In this document: one piece after another, positions 1-7,000 of the stretch
Layout of the letters: each line of letters begins with the position of its first letter
Position numbering within the stretch: the stretch's first letter is position 1
NCBI GenBank assembly: GCA_947626725.1
Contig: CANQTI010000010.1
Location: 1-18,998, forward strand
Direction of reading: 5' to 3'
DNA length: 18,998 bases
Source: an uncultured Eisenbergiella sp.
GTDB lineage: Bacteria; Bacillota; Clostridia; Lachnospirales; Lachnospiraceae
The notes under the pieces: model-generated
The model's input: only the letters and a program-made list of their open reading frames with translations
Told to the model about the DNA's origin: nothing
Databases searched by the model: none
Program-made: the position numbers and the translations under genes

Positions 1-1386
1 GTGGAAGAGGCCATTGCGGCGGCCCATGCGGCCTTCCCGGGCTGGGCGCTGACTTCTTTGAGCAAACGTACCCAGATGATGTTCAAATGGCGTAATATGC
101 TGGTGGAGCATCAGGAAGAGCTGGCTTATCTGTGCGCCAAGGAGCTGGGCAAGAATCTGTCCGAGGCCCGCGGCGACATCCTCAAGGCCATCGAGCCCAC
201 GGAGCACGCCTGCTCCCTGCCCACTCTGGTACAGGGCGACGCGTCCCTCCAGGTGACCACAGGCTTCGATACGGCGACCTACCGAATGCCGTTGGGCGTT
301 GTGGCCGGTATCGTTCCCTTCAACTTCCCGGCGATGATCCCCTGGGGCTGGATGGTCCCGCTGGCGATCGCGACGGGCAATACCGTGGTGCTGAAGGCTT
401 CCAGCGCGACCCCGCTGACCGCCATGCGCATCATGGAGCTCTTCATCGAGTGCGGCTTCCCCAAGGGCGTGGTCAACATCGTGACCTGCAGCCGTGCGGA
501 AGCGGATATTTTCCTGACGGATCCCCGCGTAAAGGCCGTGACCTTCGTGGGAACCACCGGCGTCGGCAAGCACATCTATTCCGTGGCCAGCGCCCACGGC
601 AAGCGTGTACAGGCCCAGTGCGAGGCGAAGAACCACGCGCTGGTGCTGGAGGATGCGGACCTGGAGAACACCACCAATGCGGTGATCAACTCCAGCTACG
701 GCTGCGCGGGCATGCGCTGCATGGCGCTGCCGGTGGTGGTGGTGCAGGAGAGCATCGCGGATGAGTTCGTGGCCATGCTGAAGAAGAAGGCTATGGCGAT
801 GAAGGTTGGCTGCGCTTACGATCCCGAGACCAAGCTGGGTCCCGTGGTGTCCGCGGCGCACAAGAAGCGCGTCTGCGACTGGATCCAGAAGGGCGTGGAC
901 GAGGGCGCCGAGCTGGTGCTGGACGGCAGGGACTATGTGGTGCCCGGCTTTGAAAACGGCTTCTTCGTCGGCCCTACGATCTTCGACCATGTGAAGCCCG
1001 GCATGAGCATCGGCGACAGCGAGATCTTCGGGCCCGTGGTCTCCATCAAGCGGGTGAAGGATTTCGAGGAAGGCATCAAGATCATGAACGCCAATCCGTT
1101 CGCCAACGGTTCCGCGATCTTCACGCAGAACGGCTACTATGCGCGCCAGTTCGAGCTTCTGACCGACGGCGGCATGGTCGGCATCAACGTGGGCATTCCG
1201 GTTCCCACGGCGTACTTCCCGTTTTCCGGGAACAAGGATTCCTTCTTCGGCGATCTGCACGTTCTGGGCAAAGACGGCGTCCGCTTCTACACTCGGGCGA
1301 AGACCGTCACGAAGCACTGGTACGACCAGAAAGCCATCGCGCCCAAGCATGTGGATACCTGGGAAGGTACGGTGGAAAGAGTGTAA
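1..1386 (+). CDS. MmsA/IolA-type (methylmalonate-semialdehyde) aldehyde dehydrogenase, 5' partial
   Basis: This is the C-terminal 461 residues of an NAD-dependent, probably CoA-acylating aldehyde dehydrogenase of the methylmalonate-semialdehyde dehydrogenase family. Such enzymes convert methylmalonate or malonate semialdehyde plus CoA to propionyl- or acetyl-CoA in valine and inositol breakdown. Family marks are GVVAGIVPFNFPAMIPWGW (near 99-117), the AKNH motif (209-212), the catalytic Cys240 in GMRCMAL, EIFGPVV, NPFANGSAIFT, and the C-terminal block VGINVGIPVP to GVRFYT to KTVTKHWY. Full members have about 485-500 residues, so some 25-35 N-terminal residues lie before the window and the GTG at base 1 is probably an internal valine. 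Oddities: Lys62 stands where family members usually have Arg (FRG before the EHAC motif), Glu208 replaces a conserved Gly before AKNH, and GMRC replaces GQRC. Substrate is therefore uncertain. No intrinsic terminator follows; a hairpin element starts at the stop codon. Confidence 0.87.
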   Translation: MEEAIAAAHAAFPGWALTSLSKRTQMMFKWRNMLVEHQEELAYLCAKELGKNLSEARGDILKAIEPTEHACSLPTLVQGDASLQVTTGFDTATYRMPLGVVAGIVPFNFPAMIPWGWMVPLAIATGNTVVLKASSATPLTAMRIMELFIECGFPKGVVNIVTCSRAEADIFLTDPRVKAVTFVGTTGVGKHIYSVASAHGKRVQAQCEAKNHALVLEDADLENTTNAVINSSYGCAGMRCMALPVVVVQESIADEFVAMLKKKAMAMKVGCAYDPETKLGPVVSAAHKKRVCDWIQKGVDEGAELVLDGRDYVVPGFENGFFVGPTIFDHVKPGMSIGDSEIFGPVVSIKRVKDFEEGIKIMNANPFANGSAIFTQNGYYARQFELLTDGGMVGINVGIPVPTAYFPFSGNKDSFFGDLHVLGKDGVRFYTRAKTVTKHWYDQKAIAPKHVDTWEGTVERV

Positions 1387-1511
1387 TGATCATATAGGTT
1401 ACTTTTCACACAGTAGTCAGCCATAACATTAGTGCCGCCAGCGATTAAGCTGACGGCACTAATGTTATGGCTGACTACTGTGTGAAAAGTAACTGTAACG
1501 ATTGATCATAT
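1387..1511. repeat. 96-bp near-perfect inverted repeat (hairpin element) between 9-bp direct repeats
   Basis: The arms 1398-1442 and 1449-1493 are 45 nt each and pair at 44 of 45 positions (the only mismatch is C1438 against A1453), with a 6-nt GATTAA loop. The sequence TGATCATAT occurs on both sides, at 1387-1395 and 1503-1511, like a target-site duplication. No T-run follows the right arm, so it does not look like an ordinary intrinsic terminator, although it sits directly after the stop codon at 1384-1386. A hairpin-type miniature mobile element (MITE-like) is the simplest reading; a processed RNA hairpin protecting an mRNA 3' end is the alternative. The structure is certain; its nature is inferred. 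Confidence 0.9.
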
Positions 1512-1533
1512 CGCAGTAAAAAAAGAACATCGA

Positions 1534-1562
1534 TTGACATACCACGACTATGCGGCTATAAT
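1534..1562 (+). promoter_or_regulatory. Consensus sigma-A type promoter upstream of the Rpn nuclease gene
   Basis: TTGACA at 1534-1539 and TATAAT at 1557-1562 are both perfect consensus hexamers with a 17-nt spacer. Transcription would start near 1569 and run into the nuclease gene after a leader of about 267 nt. Confidence 0.8.
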
Positions 1563-1568
1563 AAAAAC

Positions 1569-1835
1569 GTCAAAGGGAATCCGATTCTGTTCGGATCCGT
1601 AACATTCATGTGAAAATCTTCGCCGTGAAGTTCTATGCCGACACGGGTCTTGGCATTTCGCCAACATTTTCACACATTACACTGTTGGCAGGGCCAGGAA
1701 CGAAGGACGGCATCGGAGCGGTCCGCGGATTGGTCTGACAGCCGCGCCAAGGCCGCGGCATGGGGCTGTTTTCTGACGCAAAATCTGGGCAGAAGTCCCC
1801 CATTTGTCCCGAACCCTGCCGGAAAGAGAGGGCTT
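1569..1835 (+). other. Long, partly structured 5' leader of the Rpn nuclease transcript
   Basis: About 267 nt separate the predicted transcription start from the ATG at 1836. TGTGAAAAT (1609-1617) and ATTTTCACA (1666-1674) are exact inverted repeats. They enclose a smaller ATGCC/GGCAT pairing (about 1635-1656) and a CTTC/GAAG pairing. An open frame from 1635 runs in phase into the nuclease but has no clear ribosome binding site and no family similarity that I recognise, so I treat it as untranslated leader. No known riboswitch class is recognised. Confidence 0.35.
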
Positions 1836-2768
1836 ATGGACAATGGGAAAAAGACGCTTGAAAACATGAACGTATTGGATGATTTTCTGATGAGCCAGCT
1901 GGCCGCAGACGAGGAGTACGGGGAAGCTTTTTGCAGGCGGCTGCTTTCCTCTCTGCTTTCCAAAAAGGTCGGGAAGCTGAGAGTGAATGCGCAAAAAGTA
2001 TTTCTGGGCCTTTCGCCCAGCCTGCGGGGAATCCGTCTGGACGTGGAGGTGGAGGAAACAGAGGAGGCGGAAGGCTCCGCCCCTGCCGTTATGAATCTCT
2101 ACGACATTGAACCCCATCTGCGGAACGACCTGGACCTACCGCGGCACAACCGCTTTTATCAGGCGCGGATAGACGGGAAGGGCCTGCAGAGCGGGGAGAA
2201 GGATTTCACGCGGCTGCCGAACCTGTACGTGCTGACGGTGACGGACTTCGATCCGTTCGGCGAGGATCAGATGGTTTACACGGTGCACAACATGTGCGAA
2301 GAGGTTCCGGGTCTTGCATATGAGGACGGTCTGAGGTATTATTATTTCTATACGGACGGCAGAAAAGGCGGGAACGAGGCGCTACGTGCGGTGCTGAGAT
2401 ATCTGAAGGACAGCCGTGCGGAGAACGCGGTGGATGCGGCGACGCGGGAGCTGCACAGATATGTGGAAAAGGTGAAGATCCGTCCGGAAGTGAGGGTGGC
2501 GTATATGAGACTGGATGAGATCATTTATTACGAGCGGAAGGATGCGGCGAAGGAAGCTGCAGCGGAGGCAACAAGAGTCGCGACAAAGGCGACACAAATT
2601 CGCTTCATTTTGGATCTGCTGGAGGATTTGGGGGAGGTTCCGCCTTCTGTCCTGGAGCGTTTTCAGGCGGAAACGGATGCGGAGATATTGAAGCGATGGC
2701 ATAAGTTAGCGGCCAAAGTGGGCAGTATAGAAGAGTTTATACAAAAAATGGATGCAAACGATAGATAG
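1836..2768 (+). CDS. Rpn family recombination-promoting nuclease / PD-(D/E)XK nuclease family transposase
   Basis: A 310-residue protein of the Rpn (YhgA-like, PD-(D/E)XK nuclease family transposase) group. Members are DNA endonucleases that promote RecA-independent recombination in E. coli, and some are proposed phage-defence toxins. Visible marks are RLDVEVE with Asp69 and YDIE with Glu92 as likely metal ligands, then LPRHNRFYQARID, the L-x-S-G-x-x-DF block, LTVTDFDPFGEDQMVYT and YYYFYTDGRKGG. The C-terminus (from about 235) is charged, Ala/Glu/Lys-rich and probably helical. The start at 1836 has an AGAGAGG ribosome binding site 5-8 nt upstream; the longer frame from 1635 lacks one and its extra residues are unlike the family. 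It has its own consensus promoter. A truncated copy of its C-terminal two thirds follows directly. The YDIEPH motif lacks the Gln often seen after the Glu in this family. Confidence 0.85.
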   Translation: MDNGKKTLENMNVLDDFLMSQLAADEEYGEAFCRRLLSSLLSKKVGKLRVNAQKVFLGLSPSLRGIRLDVEVEETEEAEGSAPAVMNLYDIEPHLRNDLDLPRHNRFYQARIDGKGLQSGEKDFTRLPNLYVLTVTDFDPFGEDQMVYTVHNMCEEVPGLAYEDGLRYYYFYTDGRKGGNEALRAVLRYLKDSRAENAVDAATRELHRYVEKVKIRPEVRVAYMRLDEIIYYERKDAAKEAAAEATRVATKATQIRFILDLLEDLGEVPPSVLERFQAETDAEILKRWHKLAAKVGSIEEFIQKMDANDR

Positions 2769-3498
2769 GTTTACGAAACAGCTTTGCGTTATTAAAAGCC
2801 AAAATATTGTTCCACGAACTTTTGTGTTGAATTACCAGGCGCGGATAGATGGGAAGGGGCTGAGGAGCGGAGAGAAGGATTTTACGCGGCTGCCAAACCT
2901 GTATGTGCTGACGGTTTTGGATTTTGACCCTTTCGGAGAGGATCAGATGGTGTACACGGTACACAACATATGTGAAGAAGTGCCGGAACTGAAATATGAG
3001 GACGGGCTTCGGTTTTACTATTTCTATACGGACGGCCGGAAAGGCGGAAACGAGGGACTGCGGACAGTGCTGCGGTACATGAAGGACAGCCGCGCGGAGA
3101 ATGCGGTGGATGCGGCGACGCGGGAGCTGCACGGATACGTGGAGAAGGTGAAGGTCCGTCCGGAAGTGAGGGTGTCATATATGAGACTGGATGAAATAAT
3201 CAGGTATGAACGAAAGGATGCGGCGGAGGAGGCTGCAAAGGAAGCGACAAAAGCGACACAAATTCGCTCCATTTTGGATCTGCTGGAGGATTTGGGGGAA
3301 GTTCCGCCTTCTGCTCTGGAGCGGTTTCAGGCGGAAACGGATGCGGAGATATTGAAGCGATGGCTCAAGCTTGCGGCCAAAGTGGGCAGTATAGAAGAGT
3401 TTATACAAAAAATGGGTGTAAACGATAGATAGGTTTACGAAGCAGCTTTGCGTTATTAAAAGCCAAAATATTGTTCCACGAATTTTTTTGTGTTGAAT
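2157..3498 (+). repeat. Direct tandem repeat of about 670 bp (Rpn 3' part plus downstream flank)
   Basis: Unit 1 runs from 2157 to about 2832 and unit 2 from 2833 to 3498. Both include the C-terminal two thirds of the Rpn reading frame and the same non-coding tail: GATAGATAGGTTTACGAA, then GCGTTATTAAAAGCC, then ATTGTTCCACGAA, then TGTGTTGAATT. The second unit is about 12 bp shorter because of an in-frame deletion near 3225-3250. TGTGTTGAATT stands at both unit ends and is a plausible recombination point. Confidence 0.85.
2833..3432 (+). pseudogene. 5'-truncated second copy of the Rpn nuclease gene
   Basis: From TACCAGGC (2833) onward this follows the intact gene from its codon 108 to its stop. 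It covers QARIDGKGL, SGEKDFTRLPNLYVLTV, DFDPFGEDQMVYTVHN, FYTDGRKGGNEG and the C-terminal helical part, ending in the same NDR and stop. It lacks the first 107 residues, including the counterparts of catalytic Asp69 and Glu92, so it cannot be an active nuclease. An in-frame ATG exists at 2752, but it lies inside the last codons of the intact gene in another frame and has no ribosome binding site. Many differences from the intact copy look synonymous and there is one in-frame 12-bp deletion in the Ala-rich segment. This suggests it came from a diverged functional paralogue rather than from a fresh local duplication. Confidence 0.8.
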
Positions 3499-3547
3499 TC
3501 AACTAAGCTTGGAAGAACTGGGGAATGGCGTGTGTCCAAGACGGAGA

Positions 3548-3627
3548 GCGACAGCGAGATCTTCGGACCCGTGGTCTCCATCAAGCGGGTGAAGGATTTC
3601 GAGGAAGGCATCCAGATCATAGTGTAA
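3548..3627 (+). pseudogene. Fragment of the upstream aldehyde dehydrogenase gene
   Basis: Positions 3548-3620 match 1013-1085 of the dehydrogenase gene at 71 of 73 bases (differences: G to A in the Gly-Pro codons and A to C in a Lys codon). The frame reads SDSEIFGPVVSIKRVKDFEE and on to a stop at 3625-3627. The last seven bases AGTGTAA equal the final bases of the intact gene (1380-1386), so the fragment may be an internally deleted copy that kept the original stop. There is no start signal in frame, so it is not a gene. The tiny number of differences implies a recent duplication or ongoing gene conversion. Confidence 0.85.
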
Positions 3628-3654
3628 AAAAACGGATTTTATTTCCGCGTGAAA

Positions 3655-3702
3655 GGATCGCCGCATCGGCTGAGGATTTCGGCCGGGCGGCGGTCTTTTT
3701 TT
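3655..3702 (+). terminator. Intrinsic terminator after the dehydrogenase fragment
   Basis: GATCGCCGC (3656-3664) pairs with GCGGCGGTC (3687-3695) through 9 bp with one G-T wobble. An inner CGGC/GCCG pairing continues the stem, and a run of seven T follows at 3696-3702. The left arm GGATCGCCGC is identical to that of the terminator at 14888. Confidence 0.8.
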
Positions 3703-3872
3703 CCCTGAACAGGCGGCTGTGATCCCGGTCTTTTTCGCATGGCGCCCTTCCGTACGCGGAACCGTGAAGGCCCAATGGAATTTCCTGAAAAAAATGTAAA
3801 TTATGGGCATACTTTTTTGCAGGAATGCGAAGAAAAAAGTATCTTATGTTTATAAAATACTATGCAAAACTA

Positions 3873-3901
3873 TTGAAATTCGAAAAAAGTCATAGTAATA
3901 T
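3873..3901 (+). promoter_or_regulatory. Probable promoter of the giant surface-protein gene
   Basis: TTGAAA at 3873-3878 and TAATAT at 3896-3901 are 17 nt apart in a markedly AT-rich stretch (about 3785-3925). A TATAAT overlaps the -10 downstream but would give a 20-nt spacer. The preceding 3703-3872 holds no gene or other recognisable signal. Confidence 0.55.
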
Positions 3902-3933
3902 AATACATATTATGAATATATGAGACATGCTGC

Positions 3934-4054
3934 GGGCGCGTAGAGACGGGCCCGATGATGGTTTGCGATCATTGAAGAATACAGAATGTTCTTTATGTTC
4001 CTTCCGCGCGAACGCGGAAAGATGGAAAAGCACGGCTTCCTTTTTTACAGGAGG
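3934..4054 (+). promoter_or_regulatory. Structured 5' leader and strong ribosome binding site of the giant gene
   Basis: The leader of about 155 nt can form three small hairpins: GGGC/GCCC (3934-3937 with 3950-3953), ATGAT/ATCAT (3955-3959 with 3968-3972), and a perfect 7-bp TTCCGCG/CGCGGAA stem with a CGAA loop (4002-4019). The ribosome binding site AGGAGG at 4049-4054 sits 8 nt before the ATG at 4063 and fixes the start. No known riboswitch class is recognised. Confidence 0.5.
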
Positions 4055-4062
4055 AAATCATT

Positions 4063-7000
4063 ATGAGACGAATTAAGACACCGGTTAAGACGCTCAGAGT
4101 ACCGTACAGGTTTATAGCTTTTCTGCTGTGCCTGTGCATGATCATATCCATGACCGGGGACGTTGGGGTGATGAAGACATCCGCCGCCGGAGGATCGGCC
4201 GCTGTTTCGGGGCCAACGGAGAAGATTGTTGAAAATAGCCGTGTGGCCGATCCCGATACCATGGATGACTATAAGAACCGGCTGCTCACCCCGACCAACG
4301 GCTCCCGGTATGCCGGTCGCGTCTGGACGGACAAGACCGTGTTTGCCTATGGGGACAGAAGTAGGGCGAGCAGCAATGATAATCCCAACCACTTTGACGG
4401 CGATCATACCATCATCCTGGACATGGATACCGACGGTTACAAGGGCGAAGTGTCGTTCAATTCTGACTTCGCCCATGTCTTTTCGGCCCTGGCAAGTTCT
4501 CAGGTGGTGAACGAGTATCCGCCCAGCCCGGTGGATCTGGTCATCGTGTTTGATATGTCCGGCTCCATGGGGCAGGATACGCGGTACAATATAGACACCG
4601 GAATAAATACTTATGTCGATGCCAAGGACCCGAATTACCCCAAAGAGGGCGTGCCCATGGCGGACCGTATCGCCCATTCCCGTATTCAGATGACGCTCAA
4701 CGCGATCAACAACACAATCGACACGCTGATGGCGCAGAATCCCCAGAACCGGGTGGCGGTCTGCGGCTACGGTGCCAATGCCGTAGTACTCATGCCCCTG
4801 GGCCACTACAAGCGTGTGGACGGGGACAATGATGACACTCCCGATCCCTACCTCACCGTGGGCGGCATGGAGACCCTGTACCATCCCAGCGATCTGGTGT
4901 ACAGGAAAGTAGGAGTCGAAGTAAAAAAAGCCGGAATTTCACTTCCAGCTGTCGATAAAGATGGTTGGTACTGGATGAACAACCGGGACACCTGCTACAC
5001 GGTCGTGGTCAATGCAGAGTACAACACCTATACAGGCGTGCTGAATGATAATGGGGATGGGTTCGGCCAGCCGAACGCAACAGAGACCGATTCCTGGACG
5101 GAATTTCATAAAATCGTCAGTAACAATGTGCTTTCGGATGACGGAGAACAGGTCAAGGCCTTCCCGGGCGCATGGGAGAAGGATGGAAAAACGCCAAAGT
5201 CGGATTATGCGAATTTAAGCAAAGATATCTATGAAAGCTCAAGCGCAGATGTGTATAACTGGGGAGGCGGTTTGACCGGCGTAGCGAACGGTGCTAATCT
5301 TCGTAATATCTTTATAAATTCACCCGGCTCAGGCGTCTCCGGTCTCAAAGCCGACGATTATGTGGGCTACTTCACCAACACCCAGGGCGGCATCTACCTG
5401 GCCTATAAGCAGCTTGCGGATTCCACGGCGACAACGTATGCCGAGAAGCTGTCCAACGGCGTTCTGTCCACGGTGGCCCGCATTCCGGCGGCCATCATCA
5501 TGTCTGACGGCGGCGCGAACTTTGCTTTTAACGAGATGGGAAACGGTAATGATCCCTATACGGTCGATGACTGGAATGTTCGCTACGGACAGAGACAAAA
5601 AGCACAAGGTAAAAATAACTCGTATGATTACGTAAATGACAACCAATATACTCCAGAGTCTAGTAAATGGAGCGAGAACAGAGTTGACGGTCACGATATT
5701 GACTTAAAGCATCGACTCGGTAACGATACAGTAAATGGCATCAAGCAGGCCGGCGACGAATGGTATAAGGTTTATCTGCCCGGAAAAGATACGCTCGGGG
5801 GGACGTGGAACGGTCTGCACGGCCTACTCAACCAGGGCGCGGATATATGTAAAGACGGCACGTTGTCGTCTCAGCCGGCATGGAACCATGCGGGTGTATT
5901 TTACAACAGCGACAACAATGTGGGGGGCACGGCGGGCACGGTGATGCAGGTGCTGCTCACCGCGTCCTATATGAACCGGGTTGTTTCGGAGCACTATTCC
6001 AACGGCTGGACGGAAAACGCCGCCACTCCGGAGAGCAAGAGCAAGCTTTTTACCTATACGATGAACGTGGACACGGATCATGTACCCCTGTGGGGCAAAA
6101 TGCGCCTGTATCCCACGCTGGATCCGAAGGAATACAACCTCAACGAGATTGACGTGTGGTATAATATTCCGGAGAATAACGGCAAATTCGGCACGGATGA
6201 AGCGATAAAGAGTATTTCGGAATACACGGATAATCTTACAAAGAAGAGCCTTTTTATAGAAGACGAAATTAACGGAAAAACGATCAAAGGTCTTAAAAAA
6301 GTATGGGATGAATTTAAGGAAGGTATTAGTACGGGCGGACCGACCACAATCGACGACGATGCCGGAACGTCGATCGATATCCTCATCGAACCGATCCCTG
6401 CCGAAGGGGCTACATACCCGGCCGGCGGCGGCAAGGACGTGGTTCAGATCACGAACAATGAAGTGGTGGACAACATCGCCTACAACGACGGTTTCTTCGA
6501 CGTGACGTCCGATGATCTGGACAGCACCTTCGAGCGCATCCTTGCCCTGATCCTGGGCAACGTGTTCGTCCCCATTTCCGGCGACAACGACGCTGGCGTG
6601 GGGGACTCCATTACTTACCAGGATCCCATCGGCGAGTACATGGAGATCAAGAACGGCTCCATCACCGCCACGCCGCACCATATTGAGGGAAGTTCCGTTA
6701 CAGAGAAGCCCACGGAGTATGATATGGCCATACTGCTCTTCGGCGAGATGCATGGTCTGGTTCGCACTGGCGTGTACGATTTTCAATGGAATGATAAGTG
6801 GATCGGCGCACACAAGCCGAATCAACAGGGCAAGGAGGCCATGGATGAGGGCTGGTATCGGGGGGACGACCCGACAACAGCGGAAAGCGGCGGCAACCTT
6901 GAAGTCCCTCGCGCCAATGGTGGAGCAGGGGAACCGCTGTTCCCTGACGCCAACGCTGCCCGCGCGGCTGGCTGGATTTATCGGCTGAACTACAAGACAG

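Noticed and set aside
1398..1493. Intrinsic terminator for the dehydrogenase gene
   Set aside because: The stem is far longer than usual and there is no T-run after it, so I call it a hairpin element; some role in stopping or protecting the transcript is still possible.
1635..1835. N-terminal extension of the Rpn protein by 67 residues
   Set aside because: No ribosome binding site at 1635, sequence unlike the family, and a good AGAGAGG site directly before ATG 1836.
2752..2832. ATG 2752 as a genuine start of the second Rpn copy
   Set aside because: The ATG lies in the last codons of the intact gene in another frame, has no ribosome binding site, and its first 27 residues are translated non-coding tail.
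3525..3722. Small open frame of 65 codons across the dehydrogenase fragment and terminator
   Set aside because: It is in a different frame from the dehydrogenase fragment and runs through the terminator hairpin and its T-run.
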